A stretch of 64,000 nucleotides of DNA. Origin: Streptomyces sp. AA1529 (lineage in GTDB: Bacteria > Actinomycetota > Actinomycetes > Streptomycetales > Streptomycetaceae). Location of the stretch: the NCBI RefSeq assembly GCF_000280905.1, contig NZ_ALAP01000078.1, positions 62,001 through 126,000 on the forward strand, read 5' to 3'. Positions 36,980-46,868 of the stretch are shown in pieces (the stretch's first letter is position 1; the number at the start of each line of letters is the position of its first letter). A program made the translations under genes and the position numbers. The notes under the pieces are model-generated. The model did no database searches and was not told the origin of the DNA. It saw only the letters and a list, made by a program, of their open reading frames with translations.

Positions 36980-37476
36980 GCCGTCTTCTCCTTGGCCGAG
37001 TCGGCTTCCCCCGGCTCCTGCGCGCTCACGTCCGCCCCGCTGAACGCCTTGGATGTCGCGTCCTTCCACGCCATCCAGCTCAGCAGCGCGCACTTCACCC
37101 GCGCCGGGTACTTCGAGACCCCGGCGAACGCCACGGCGTCCTCCAGCAGGTCCTCCATGCTGTCGTCCGGCTCGAGCTGACCCTTGGACTGCATCAGCTC
37201 CAGGAACGTCTCCTGGATCCTGCGGGCCTCGGGCAGTTCCTTGCCGACCAGCAGCTCGTTCAGCACCGAGGCGCTGGCCTGGCTGATCGAACAGCCCTGG
37301 CCCTCGTACGACACATCCTCGATGGTGTCGCCGTCGTACCGCACACGCAAGGTGATCTCGTCACCGCACGTCGGGTTGACGTGGTGCACCTCGGCATCGC
37401 CGTCGCGCAGCCCGCGCCCGTGCGGATGCTTGTAGTGGTCCAGGATGACTTCCTGGTACATCGAGTCCAGCTTCAC
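36976..37476 (-). CDS. sufU: SUF system sulfur-transfer/scaffold protein SufU
   Basis: This 166-aa NifU-N-like protein has its three conserved cysteines in 'NPTCGDEITL', 'YEGQGCSISQASASVLNELL' and 'VKCALLSWMAWKD'. SufU accepts sulfur from the cysteine desulfurase SufS, usually via bound zinc. The GTG start 37476 ('MKLDSMYQEVILDHYKHPHG') lies 9 nt beyond sufS, with GGGG upstream. A C-terminal Glu/Ala-rich tail of about 25 residues is extra. Order sufS-sufU-sufT is the normal actinobacterial arrangement. Confidence 0.95.
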   Translation of the reverse strand: MKLDSMYQEVILDHYKHPHGRGLRDGDAEVHHVNPTCGDEITLRVRYDGDTIEDVSYEGQGCSISQASASVLNELLVGKELPEARRIQETFLELMQSKGQLEPDDSMEDLLEDAVAFAGVSKYPARVKCALLSWMAWKDATSKAFSGADVSAQEPGEADSAKEKTA

Positions 37477-37485
37477 CGACAGCCC

Positions 37486-38742
37486 CTAAGCGAAGAAATT
37501 CCGTACGTGTTCCAGCCCGTCCGCCAGGGCGTCCACCTCGGCGGGCGTGGAGTACAGATAGAACGACGCTCGCGTGGTGGCAGGAATTCCGTACCGCAGG
37601 CAGACCGGGCGGGCGCAGTGATGGCCCACCCGCACCGCGATGCCCTGCTCGTCCAGCACCTGGCCGACATCGTGCGGATGAATGTCACCCAGTGTGAAGG
37701 AGATCGTGGCACCGCGGTCCTCGGCCGTGGCGGGGCCGATGATCCGCAGGTCCGGGATCTCCTGGAGCTTGCGCACCGCGTACTCCGTCAGTGCCTGCTC
37801 GTGCTGGTGGATCCGGTCCATACCGATCGCGCCGAGGTAGTCGACGGCGGCACCGAGCCCGACCGCCTGCGCGATCGGCGGGGTGCCCGCCTCGAACTTG
37901 TGCGGCGCCGGAGCGTACGTCGACGAGTGCATCGTGACGGTCTCGATCATCTCCCCGCCGCCGAGGAACGGCGGCAGGTCGTTGAGCAGCTCCTGGCGCC
38001 CCCACAGCACGCCGATGCCGGTGGGACCGCACATCTTGTGGCCGGTGAAGGCCACGAAGTCGGCCTGGAGCGCCTGCACGTCCAGCACCATGTGCGGGGC
38101 CGCCTGCGAGGCGTCCACCACGACCAGCGCGCCGACCTCCTGCGCCCGCCGCACGATCTCCTCGACGGGGTTGAAGGTGCCCATGATGTTGGAGACGAGC
38201 GTGAGCGCGACCACCTTGGTGCGCTCCGTGATCAGCTCCTCGACCCCGGCCATGTCCAGCCGGCCCTCGTCGGTGAGACCGAACCACTTCAGCTTCGCGC
38301 CGGTGCGCTGCGAGAGCAGCTGCCACGGAACGATGTTGGAGTGGTGCTCCATCTCCGTGATGACGATCTCGGTGTCCCGCTCGACGCGGTAGGGCTCGTC
38401 GGCCCAGCCGAGCATGTTGGCCACCAGGTTGAGCGACTCCGAGGCGTTCTTGGTGAAGATCACCTCGTCGCGGCTGGGCGCGTTGATGAACGCGGCGACC
38501 TTGTCGCGCGCGCCCTCGTACAGCGCCGTGGCCTCCTCGGCCAGCACATGCACGCCGCGGTGGACGTTGGCGTTGTGCTTCTCGTAGTAGTCGGCGAGGG
38601 CGTCGAGCACCTGCGTCGGCTTCTGCGAGGTGGCGGCGTTGTCCAGGTAGACGACCTTCTGCCCGTCGTGCACCAGGCGGTCCAGGATCGGGAAGTCCTT
38701 ACGGATCGCCTCGGTGTCCAGCAGACCCGGGAGCTGTGTCAC
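37486..38742 (-). CDS. sufS: Cysteine desulfurase SufS
   Basis: This 418-aa group II class V aminotransferase-fold enzyme releases sulfur from cysteine. 'VYLDNAATSQKP' marks the N-terminus, 'DASQAAPHMVLD' holds the PLP aspartate, and 'FVAFTGHKMCGPTG' holds the Schiff-base lysine. The catalytic cysteine of the short SufS loop lies in 'VGHHCARPVC'. The GTG start at 38742 overlaps the sufC stop codon (GTGA), so the two are coupled. It delivers sulfur to SufU and then to the SufBCD scaffold. Confidence 0.96.
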   Translation of the reverse strand: MTQLPGLLDTEAIRKDFPILDRLVHDGQKVVYLDNAATSQKPTQVLDALADYYEKHNANVHRGVHVLAEEATALYEGARDKVAAFINAPSRDEVIFTKNASESLNLVANMLGWADEPYRVERDTEIVITEMEHHSNIVPWQLLSQRTGAKLKWFGLTDEGRLDMAGVEELITERTKVVALTLVSNIMGTFNPVEEIVRRAQEVGALVVVDASQAAPHMVLDVQALQADFVAFTGHKMCGPTGIGVLWGRQELLNDLPPFLGGGEMIETVTMHSSTYAPAPHKFEAGTPPIAQAVGLGAAVDYLGAIGMDRIHQHEQALTEYAVRKLQEIPDLRIIGPATAEDRGATISFTLGDIHPHDVGQVLDEQGIAVRVGHHCARPVCLRYGIPATTRASFYLYSTPAEVDALADGLEHVRNFFA

Positions 38743-39503
38743 GCAGTGGCACCACCCTTCACGTACTCCTCGTAGCCCTCTTCCTCCAGCTTGTCGGCCA
38801 GCTCGGCACCGCCGGACTCGGCGATCCGCCCGTTGGCGAAGACATGCACGTGGTCGGGCTTGACGTAGCGCAGGATGCGGGTGTAGTGCGTGATCAGCAG
38901 GGTGCCCACCTCGCCGGTCTCCCGGACCCGGTTGACGCCCTCGGAGACGACGCGCAGCGCGTCCACGTCGAGGCCGGAGTCGGTCTCGTCCAGGATCGCG
39001 ATCTTCGGCTTCAGCAGCTCCAGCTGCAGGATCTCGTGCCGCTTCTTCTCACCGCCGGAGAAGCCCTCGTTCACGTTGCGCTCGGCGAACTTCGGGTCGA
39101 TCGAGAGGCGCTCCATGGCCTCCTTGACCTCCTTGACCCAGGTACGCAGCTTGGGGGCCTCGCCGCGGACGGCGGTGGCGGAGGTGCGCAGGAAGTTGGA
39201 GACGGAGACACCCGGGACCTCGACCGGGTACTGCATGGCGAGGAAGACACCCGCGCGGGCGCGCTCGTCGACGGACATCTCCAGGACGTCCTCGCCGTCG
39301 AGCTTCACCGAGCCGCTGGTGACGGTGTACTTGGGGTGCCCCGCCAGCGAGTAGGCCAGCGTGGACTTGCCGGAGCCGTTCGGCCCCATGATCGCGTGCG
39401 TCTCGCCCTGCTTCACGGTCAGGTCGACACCGCGCAGGATCTCGTTGGGGCCGCCCTCGGTTTCGACGGAGACGTGCAGGTCGTTGATCTCAAGCGTTGC
39501 CAT
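38739..39503 (-). CDS. sufC: Fe-S cluster assembly ATPase SufC
   Basis: This 254-aa ABC-type ATPase powers the SufBCD scaffold. Walker A is 'GPNGSGKST', the signature is 'FSGGEKKRHEILQ', Walker B is 'IAILDETDSGLD', and the switch histidine is in 'LLITHYTRIL'. I start at ATG 39503 ('MATLEINDLHVSVETEGG'), since the longer upstream frame overlaps the Rieske gene and is not family-like. It is cytoplasmic and has no membrane partner, as expected for SufC. It is followed by sufS with a GTGA overlap. Confidence 0.96.
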   Translation of the reverse strand: MATLEINDLHVSVETEGGPNEILRGVDLTVKQGETHAIMGPNGSGKSTLAYSLAGHPKYTVTSGSVKLDGEDVLEMSVDERARAGVFLAMQYPVEVPGVSVSNFLRTSATAVRGEAPKLRTWVKEVKEAMERLSIDPKFAERNVNEGFSGGEKKRHEILQLELLKPKIAILDETDSGLDVDALRVVSEGVNRVRETGEVGTLLITHYTRILRYVKPDHVHVFANGRIAESGGAELADKLEEEGYEEYVKGGATA

Positions 39504-39510
39504 GGGGACT

Positions 39511-39846
39511 TCAGGACTCCTGTGTGACGGAGACGAGCACTGCCGCATCGGGGCCGTCTCCTTCGATCTTGACGGGGTACACGGGGACGGGGCGGGTGGC
39601 GGGCAGCCCGGAGGGCTTGCCGGTGCGCAGGTCGAAGCGGGAGCCGTGCAGCCAGCACTCGATGGTGCAGTCCTCCACGTCGCCCTCCGAGAGCGACACA
39701 TTGGCGTGCGAGCAGATGTCGTTGACGGCGAACACCTCACCCTCGGTGCGCACGAGGGAGACCGGAACGCCGTCCAGCTCCACCCGCAGCGGGGTGTCCT
39801 CCTCCAGGTCGCCCAGCGAGGCGGCCCTGACGAAGCTCTCGCTCAT
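39511..39846 (-). CDS. Rieske [2Fe-2S] ferredoxin of the suf operon
   Basis: This 111-aa bifunctional-type Rieske ferredoxin has the cluster ligands in 'DICSHANVSLSEG' (Cys-X-His) and 'TIECWLHGSRFD' (Cys-X2-His). It resembles the small ferredoxin subunits of aromatic-ring dioxygenases but sits between sufD and sufC, as in other actinobacterial suf operons. Its TGATG overlap with sufD shows translational coupling. A role in electron supply or cluster trafficking during Fe-S assembly is inferred from context only. Confidence 0.92.
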   Translation of the reverse strand: MSESFVRAASLGDLEEDTPLRVELDGVPVSLVRTEGEVFAVNDICSHANVSLSEGDVEDCTIECWLHGSRFDLRTGKPSGLPATRPVPVYPVKIEGDGPDAAVLVSVTQES

Positions 39847-41024
39847 CAGACCGACGCCTCCAGCTCCGCCTCGATCCGGGCGAGGAGGCGCTCCTCCACG
39901 TCCGCAATGCCGACCTGCTGGACGAGCTCGGCGAAGAAGCCGCGCACCACCAGCCGGCGCGCCTCGCGCTCCGAGATGCCGCGCGCCATCAGGTAGAAGA
40001 GCTGCTCGTCCTCGAAGCGGCCGGTCGCCGAGGCGTGCCCGGCGCCGACGATCTCGCCGGTCTCGATCTCCAGGTTGGGGACCGAGTCGACACGCGAGCC
40101 GTCCGTGAGCACCAGGTTGCGGTTCAGCTCGTAGGTGTCGGTGCCGGTGGCCGCCGCCTGGATGAGCACGTCACCGATCCACACCGCGTGCGCGTCGTCG
40201 CCCTGGAGCGCGCCCTTGTAGGCGACGTTGCTGCGGCAGTTGGGGGTGTCGTGGTCGACGAGCAGCCGGTGCTCCTGGTGCTGCCCGGCGTCGGTGAAGT
40301 ACAGGCCGTACAGCTCGGCCTCGGCTCCGGGGCCGGCGTAGCTGACCCGGGGGTTGAGCCGCACCAGGTCGCCGCCGAAGGTGACCACGACCGACTTGAA
40401 GGTCGCGTCCCGGCCCACCAGCGCGTTGTGCTGCGAGCAGTGCACGGCGGTGTCGTCCCAGTCCTGCACGGAGACGACGGTCACCTTGGCGCCGTCGCCG
40501 AGCACGAACTCGACATTGGCCGAGCGCACCGCGTCACCGGTGTGGTCGATGACGATGACGGCCTCCGCGAAGGCGCCGATGTCGAAGACGGTGTGGCCGT
40601 AGGTCACACCGCCCTCGCCGTGCAGGGACACCCGCACCGGCTCGGTCAGCACCGCGTCCTTGGGCACCGAGATGACACTGGCCTTCTCGAACGCGGAGAA
40701 CGCCTGCGCCGCCACCCGGTCCACCGGCTTGCCGGCACGGCCGACGCGCGCGTCGTCCCGCGACACCTTCTCGACGGTGACCCCGTCGGGCGCGGACACC
40801 TCGGTCTTGACCGAGCCGGTCGCCTGCGCCGTACCGTCGTGCAGGCCCTTGAGCCGGTCCAGAGGAGTGAAGCGCCACTCCTCCTCGCGGCCGTGCGGCA
40901 CCGGGAAGTCCGCCACGTCGAAGGACGGCGGGGCGCTCATCCTGGTGGCGGTGGTGGACTCTGCGGCCACCGCGATGGATCCCGTGGTGTTGGAACCGAC
41001 GGGGATGTTCTGGGCCTCAGCCAT
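39846..41024 (-). CDS. sufD: Fe-S cluster assembly protein SufD
   Basis: This 392-aa SufBD-fold protein forms the SufBCD scaffold with SufB and SufC. The N-terminal 'VPHGREEEWRFTPLDRLKGL' and the right-handed beta-helix core 'VVTFGGDLVRLNPRVSYAGPG' are visible. The C-terminal 'IETGEIVGAGHASATGRFEDEQLFYLMARGI' region is quoted in part. The equivalent of the SufD histidine lies in 'GAGHASATG'. ATG 41024 is clear. It is separated from sufB by 201 bp without a gene, an unusually wide gap for this operon. Confidence 0.95.
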   Translation of the reverse strand: MAEAQNIPVGSNTTGSIAVAAESTTATRMSAPPSFDVADFPVPHGREEEWRFTPLDRLKGLHDGTAQATGSVKTEVSAPDGVTVEKVSRDDARVGRAGKPVDRVAAQAFSAFEKASVISVPKDAVLTEPVRVSLHGEGGVTYGHTVFDIGAFAEAVIVIDHTGDAVRSANVEFVLGDGAKVTVVSVQDWDDTAVHCSQHNALVGRDATFKSVVVTFGGDLVRLNPRVSYAGPGAEAELYGLYFTDAGQHQEHRLLVDHDTPNCRSNVAYKGALQGDDAHAVWIGDVLIQAAATGTDTYELNRNLVLTDGSRVDSVPNLEIETGEIVGAGHASATGRFEDEQLFYLMARGISEREARRLVVRGFFAELVQQVGIADVEERLLARIEAELEASV

Positions 41025-41225
41025 GGCTGTCGTGTTGCTCGCTTTCTGCCTCTTTGTGTGCGCCCGCCTCCGGGGGCTCGGACCCGGTGCCGGCGTTCGA
41101 TCGTGCTCGCTCCCTCGTCATCCGGGACCCGCGCGCGTTCTCCACTTCGGCACCGGCGCCCCCTTCGGCTCGCTCACCTGGTCGGAGAAGGGGTCACGGA
41201 TGACTCGGAACGGGGGCGGGCGGCG

Positions 41226-42643
<1,418 letters not shown>

Positions 42644-42647
<4 letters not shown>

Positions 42648-43453
42648 GCGGGGTTCCTCCCGGCGTCGTTCACGTTGGTGGCGTTGCTGGTCTTCGGTGG
42701 TCGTGCGGGGGTCCTGGCTGCCGGTGGCCGGGCCGCGACGGTCCCGGGGTGCGGATGTGTCCTGGGGATGAACGTCGTGCACACTCCGTCGCCGTGCGCG
42801 ATGGTCGCCAGCCGCTGGACATGCGTACCCAGCAGTCGCGAGAAGACCTCCGTCTCCGCCTCGCACAGCTGGGGGAACTGCTCGGCCGTGTGGGCCACCG
42901 GGCAGTGGTGCTGGCAGAGCTGCTCGCCGGCCTGCGCGGGCGCGTCACGCGCGGTGGCAGCGTACCCGTCCGCGGTCAGCGCCTGCGCCAGGGCCCGCAC
43001 CCGGTCCTCGGGCACGACCCGCTCCAGGGCCTCCTGGTACTTCTCCGCCTGCGCCTCCACCCGGGCGCGCGCGAAGGCCGCGACCGCGGCCTCCCCGACC
43101 TCGCCGTCCCCGGCGGTCCGGGCGATCCAGCGCAGGGCGTCGGCGGCGAGCTCGTCGTACGCCTGGTCGAACGCATCCCGCCCGCAGTCGGTCAGGGCGA
43201 AGACCTTGGCGGGGCGGCCCCGGCCGCGCGAGCCGTAGACCCGCTTGTCGCGGGGCTCCACGACGCCCTCGGCCACGAGCGCGTCCAGATGACGGCGGAC
43301 GGCCGCCTGGGTCAGCTCCAGCCGCAGCGCCAGCTCGGCCGCGGTGGAAGGGCCGTGATCCAGGACGGAGCGCGCGACCTTGTTCCGCGTGCCGTGCTGT
43401 TCATCCTGCGCGGAGGGGCCCGACGCGGCTCCGCCGGTGGCCGGTGCGGCCAT
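42644..43453 (-). CDS. sufR: Fe-S-responsive repressor SufR
   Basis: This 269-aa DNA-binding protein has a winged helix-turn-helix ('[31 protein letters not shown]', residues about 35-65) followed by '[23 protein letters not shown]'. A C-terminal cysteine cluster '[18 protein letters not shown]' probably binds a [4Fe-4S] cluster. SufR represses the suf operon when the cluster is present. ATG 43453 has GGGAG at 8 nt and is preferred over upstream GTG codons that would fall in the operator. The Pro/Ala-rich C-terminal tail (about 40 residues) lacks predicted structure. Confidence 0.95.
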
Positions 43454-43488
43454 CGGTCGATGCTCCCGAGCGTGGTCCCTCTTTTTCA

Positions 43489-43502
43489 CAACGCCATTGT
43501 TG
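43489..43502. promoter_or_regulatory. SufR operator, CAAC-N6-GTTG
   Basis: CAACGCCATTGTTG lies 36 bp upstream of the sufR start in an AT-richer stretch. CAAC-N6-GTTG is the palindrome I recall being reported as the SufR site of Streptomyces avermitilis. The position, at the promoter of the sufR-sufB operon, is what autorepression requires. Confidence 0.85.
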
Positions 43503-43600
43503 CTTAATTCCGCCGAACCCGGCAAGCGACAGCCCTGACCAGCCCCGATGGAGTACATCACGTAAGGCTGGCCTAACCGGCGGGCCTGCGTCCGCCGGTT

Positions 43601-43630
43601 GGGCCGCCGCAGCCCGCCGCAGCCCGCCGC
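43601..43630. repeat. Three 10-bp direct repeats
   Basis: Units of the pattern (AG/GG)CCCGCCGC occur head to tail at 43601-43610 (first copy degenerate), 43611-43620 and 43621-43630. They lie just upstream of the -10 box of the ABC transporter operon and might be a regulatory element or replication slippage. Confidence 0.6.
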
Positions 43631-43652
43631 AGGAGCGCCGCGGCCCGCTCCC

Positions 43653-43658
43653 TAGACT
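43653..43658 (+). promoter_or_regulatory. -10 box of a probable leaderless promoter (ABC exporter)
   Basis: TAGACT, a near-consensus Streptomyces -10 hexamer, ends 6 nt before ATG 43665. This predicts transcription starting at or beside the start codon. No ribosome-binding site is present in the interval. Confidence 0.6.
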
Positions 43659-43664
43659 GCCTGC

Positions 43665-44591
43665 ATGCGAAGTTCAGCGGCTGTGGAGGTCGCCGGGCTG
43701 GTGAAGCGGTACGGCAGCAGGACCGCCGTCGACGGACTCGATCTGACCGTCGCGCGGGGCACCGTCACCGCGTTCCTCGGCCCCAACGGAGCGGGTAAGA
43801 CCACCACCGTCGAGACCTGCGAGGGCTACCGCAGGCCGGACTCCGGCACCGTGCGGGTGCTCGGCCTCGACCCGATCGCCCAGGGCGCCGAGCTGCGGCC
43901 CCGGATCGGGGTGATGCTCCAGAGCGGCGGGATCTACCCCACGGCCAGAGCCGAGGAGACACTCCGCCACATGGCGGCACTGCACGCGCACCCGCTGGAG
44001 GTGCCCGCGCTGATCGACCGCCTCGGCCTGGGCGGCTGCGGCCGCACCCCCTACCGCAGACTCTCCGGCGGCCAGCAGCAGCGGCTCGGTCTGGCACTGG
44101 CCCTGGTGGGCCGCCCCGAGCTGGTCTTCCTGGACGAACCGACCGCCGGGCTCGACCCGCAGGCCCGGCACGCCACCTGGGACCTGGTGCGCGAGCTGCG
44201 CGCCGACGGAGTGACGGTGCTGCTGACCACCCACGCCATGGACGAGGCCGAGGAGCTGTCCGACGACGTCGCCATCGTCGACGGCGGCAGGGTCATCGCC
44301 CACGGCTCCCCCGAGGAGCTGTGCCGGGGCGGCGCGGAGAACACCCTGCGCTTCACCGGACGCCCGGGGCTCGACCTGAAGTCGCTGCTCAAAGCGCTGC
44401 CGCCGCAGACCGGCGCGGCCGAGCTCAGCCCCGGCAGCTACCGGCTCACCGGCACGGTCGACCCGCAGCTCCTGGCCACCGTGACGTCCTGGTGCGCGCA
44501 GAACGGCGTCCTGCCCGACCGGATCTCCGTGGAGCGCAGAACGCTGGAGGACGTCTTCCTGGAACTGACGGGGAAGGAGCTGCGCTCGTGA
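43665..44591 (+). CDS. ABC exporter ATP-binding protein
   Basis: This 308-aa ATPase of the DRA (drug resistance ATPase)/ABC-2 type has Walker A 'GPNGAGKTTT', Q-loop 'GVMLQSGGIYP', signature 'LSGGQQQRLGLALAL', Walker B 'ELVFLDEPTAGLD' and switch 'LLTTHAMDEAEELSD'. A C-terminal domain of about 80 residues follows the nucleotide-binding domain, as in DrrA-like exporters. Its TGA overlaps the GTG of the permease (GTGA). The promoter appears leaderless. The substrate is unknown; position next to ctaA/ctaB and suf genes recurs in Streptomyces. Confidence 0.93.
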   Translation: MRSSAAVEVAGLVKRYGSRTAVDGLDLTVARGTVTAFLGPNGAGKTTTVETCEGYRRPDSGTVRVLGLDPIAQGAELRPRIGVMLQSGGIYPTARAEETLRHMAALHAHPLEVPALIDRLGLGGCGRTPYRRLSGGQQQRLGLALALVGRPELVFLDEPTAGLDPQARHATWDLVRELRADGVTVLLTTHAMDEAEELSDDVAIVDGGRVIAHGSPEELCRGGAENTLRFTGRPGLDLKSLLKALPPQTGAAELSPGSYRLTGTVDPQLLATVTSWCAQNGVLPDRISVERRTLEDVFLELTGKELRS

Positions 44592-45370
44592 ACGGAACCG
44601 GTACCGCCGGCGGCAGGTACGCGCCCGCGCCGGGAGCCGCGCCGCTGCCGCGCATGGTGCGGGCGCAGGCGTGGCTGGAGACCCGCACCCAGCTGCGCAA
44701 CGGCGAGCAGCTGCTGCTGACCGTCGTCATCCCGACGCTGCTGCTGGTGCTCTTCGGCGCCGTCGACATCGTCGACACCGGCCGCGGCTCCCGGGTCGAC
44801 TTCCTGGCGCCCGGCATCCTGGCGCTGGCCGTGCTCTCCACCGCCTTCACCGGGCAGGCCATCGCCACCGGCTTCGAGCGCCGCTACGGCGTCCTCAAGC
44901 GGCTGGGCGCCTCGCCGCTGCCGCGGTGGGGGCTGATGACCGCGAAGACCTGCTCGGTGCTGGTGATCGAGGCCCTGCAGGTGCTGCTGCTGAGCGTGGT
45001 GGCGCTGGCGCTGGGCTGGTCGCCGCACGGCAACCCCGGCGCGGTGCTGCTCCTCCTGCTGCTGGGCACGGCGGCCTTCTCCGGACTCGGGCTGCTGATG
45101 GCCGGCACCCTGCGGGCGGAGGCCACGCTGGCGGCGGCCAATCTGGTGTTCATCCTGCTGCTGGTGGGCGGCGGGGTCGTGGTCCCGCTGGAGCGGTTCC
45201 CGGACGCCGTGCAGGGCGTGCTGCGGCTGCTGCCCATCTCCGCCCTCTCCGACGGGCTGCGCGAGGTGCTCCGGCACGGGACCGGGATGCCGTGGGGCGA
45301 TCTGGGGGTGCTGGCGGTCTGGGCGGTACTGGGCCTCGGGGCCGCCGCGCGGTTCTTCAAGTGGGAGTGA
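44588..45370 (+). CDS. ABC-2 type exporter permease
   Basis: This 260-aa membrane protein has about six helices: 'LLLTVVIPTLLLVLFGAVDIV', 'FLAPGILALAVLSTAFTGQAI', 'VLVIEALQVLLLSVVALALGW', 'AVLLLLLLGTAAFSGLGLLMAG', 'AANLVFILLLVGGGVVV' and 'LGVLAVWAVLGLGAAARFF'. 'TGFERRYGVLKRLGASPLPR' is the characteristic ABC-2 coupling region. The GTG start at 44588 overlaps the ATPase stop codon. It forms the exporter with the preceding ATPase; two copies of each subunit are expected. Confidence 0.92.
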   Translation: MNGTGTAGGRYAPAPGAAPLPRMVRAQAWLETRTQLRNGEQLLLTVVIPTLLLVLFGAVDIVDTGRGSRVDFLAPGILALAVLSTAFTGQAIATGFERRYGVLKRLGASPLPRWGLMTAKTCSVLVIEALQVLLLSVVALALGWSPHGNPGAVLLLLLLGTAAFSGLGLLMAGTLRAEATLAAANLVFILLLVGGGVVVPLERFPDAVQGVLRLLPISALSDGLREVLRHGTGMPWGDLGVLAVWAVLGLGAAARFFKWE

Positions 45371-45414
45371 CGCCCCCCGGGCGACCCTCGTGAATGCGCG
45401 CACAAGCGGCCCTC

Positions 45415-45420
45415 TACCAT
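45415..45420 (+). promoter_or_regulatory. -10 box of a probable leaderless promoter (ctaA)
   Basis: TACCAT ends 6 nt before GTG 45427. The spacing supports that GTG as both transcription and translation start, and argues against the ATG at 45394. Confidence 0.55.
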
Positions 45421-45426
45421 GGCTTC

Positions 45427-46464
45427 GTGCCGAAACTGCTCGAACTCGTACGTAACCCCGTCGCGTACATCGCCGCGCGCTGGACCCCCTCGCCCCGCAC
45501 CGTGGAGCGGGCGGCACTGGCCGCGCTGCTGATGAGCATCGTCATCGTGGTGACCGGCGGCGCGGTGCGGCTGACCGGCTCGGGCCTGGGCTGCGACACC
45601 TGGCCCAAGTGCAGCGACGACAGCCTCACGGCCACCTCCGCCATGGGGGTGCACGGGGCCATCGAGTTCGGCAACCGCATGATGACCTGGGTGGTCTCGG
45701 CCGCGGTCGGCTGGACCATCGTCGCCGTACGGGCGGCGAAGCCCGCCCGCCGGGGCCTGAGCCGGCTCGCCTGGGCGCAGTTCTGGGTCGTGGTGGGCAA
45801 CGGCGTGGTGGGCGGCATCACGGTGTGGGTGAAGCTGAACCCCTTCGTCGTCGCCGGGCACTTCCTGGCCGCGACCGCGCTGCTGACCGTCACCACCCTC
45901 ACCTGGCTGCGCGCGCGGGAGGGCGACGCGCCGCCCCGGCCGCTGGTGGGCAGGCCGGTGCGCAGGCTCACCCACGTCCTGCTCGGCTTCACGGCCTGCC
46001 TGGTCGTCGCGGGCACCGTGGTCACCGGGGCGGGGCCGCACGCGGGTGACAGCAGCGAGGTGGACCGGATGCCGGTCGCCGTGGAGCTGGCCACCCGCAC
46101 CCACGCGGCGTTCGCCTGGATCGTGGTGCTGCTGGCCCTCGTCCTCGCCCTCGGGCTGCGCCTGATGGACGCGCCGGCCGGTCCGCGCAGGACGGTGCGG
46201 AACCTGATCCTGGTGCTGCTGGCGCAGGGCGCCCTCGGATATGTGCAGTACGCGACCGATCTGCCCGAGGTCCTGGTCGGGCTGCATCTGCTGGGCTCGA
46301 CGCTGGTGTGGATCGGCGTGCTGCGGGTGGTGCTCTCCACCCGGGAGCGCGGTCTCCCGGCGGCTGCCGGGGACGCGGCTCCCGCTCCTTCCGGTGCTTC
46401 CCTGGGCACGGCGCCGATTGCCGCCGCGGCGGAACCGGCTCCGGCTCCGGCTCCGAGCCGCTGA
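45427..46464 (+). CDS. ctaA: Heme A synthase CtaA
   Basis: This 345-aa, eight-helix membrane protein of the COX15/CtaA family oxidises the C8 methyl group of heme O. Motifs are 'GGAVRLTGSGLGCDTWPKC' at the first extracytoplasmic loop (with the conserved cysteine pair) and 'HGAIEFGNRM' with a heme-ligand histidine. 'GHFLAATALLTV' and 'THAAFAWIVVLLAL' carry further histidines. I use GTG 45427 ('MPKLLELVRNPVAYIAARW') because a -10 box sits 6 nt upstream. An Ala/Pro-rich cytoplasmic tail ends the protein. CtaB, which makes heme O, is encoded 0.5 kb away on the opposite strand. Confidence 0.95.
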   Translation: MPKLLELVRNPVAYIAARWTPSPRTVERAALAALLMSIVIVVTGGAVRLTGSGLGCDTWPKCSDDSLTATSAMGVHGAIEFGNRMMTWVVSAAVGWTIVAVRAAKPARRGLSRLAWAQFWVVVGNGVVGGITVWVKLNPFVVAGHFLAATALLTVTTLTWLRAREGDAPPRPLVGRPVRRLTHVLLGFTACLVVAGTVVTGAGPHAGDSSEVDRMPVAVELATRTHAAFAWIVVLLALVLALGLRLMDAPAGPRRTVRNLILVLLAQGALGYVQYATDLPEVLVGLHLLGSTLVWIGVLRVVLSTRERGLPAAAGDAAPAPSGASLGTAPIAAAAEPAPAPAPSR

Positions 46465-46505
46465 CCCGCGTCCCGGTGCCTCTCGCCGCCTCGACTACTC
46501 ACGGG

Positions 46506-46511
46506 TAGCAT
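46506..46511 (+). promoter_or_regulatory. -10 box of a probable leaderless promoter (105-aa gene)
   Basis: TAGCAT ends 6 nt before ATG 46518, with no ribosome-binding site between, as for ctaA and the ABC exporter. Confidence 0.55.
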
Positions 46512-46517
46512 CGGGGC

Positions 46518-46835
46518 ATGGCAGCAGACAGCAGCAAGCGGACGGCCCGCCTCGTCAAGCAGACCGGCGCGTTCGCGCAGCGGCACGGCGGGAGCGCCGA
46601 GGCACAGATCGCCTACGTGGGACAGGTCGGCTTCCGGATCTCCCTGGTCGGTGCGGACGGCACCTGGGGCGACCTGATGGCCCCCTCCAAGGAGGCCGCC
46701 GAGGAGGCCGTGCGGGCCGAGGGCGTCACCCTGCGGGAGAGCTTCGACGGGGAGATGGCCGAGCACATGCGCACCGGACCCTATGAGTGGGAGCGCATGG
46801 CCGGTGTCCAACTGGGCGCACCCGGCGGCCGCTAG
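46518..46835 (+). CDS. Conserved hypothetical protein, 105 aa
   Basis: This small soluble protein has no signal peptide, membrane helix or known catalytic motif. It reads as an alpha/beta domain: 'IAYVGQVGFRISLVGADGTWGDLMAP' (beta-rich) followed by a charged helix 'SKEAAEEAVRAEGVTLRE' and 'GPYEWERMAG'. The gene has its own leaderless-type promoter and a strong terminator after it, so it is an independent unit between ctaA and ctaB. I recall similar proteins in other Streptomyces at this site but no function. Confidence 0.8.
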   Translation: MAADSSKRTARLVKQTGAFAQRHGGSAEAQIAYVGQVGFRISLVGADGTWGDLMAPSKEAAEEAVRAEGVTLRESFDGEMAEHMRTGPYEWERMAGVQLGAPGGR

Positions 46836-46868
46836 CAGCGGCGTACCCCGGCCGGCGCCGACACCGCC

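Noticed and set aside
45394-45426. ATG 45394 as the ctaA start
   Set aside because: The -10-like TACCAT would fall inside the gene; GTG 45427 sits 6 nt after it and begins the family-like N-terminus.
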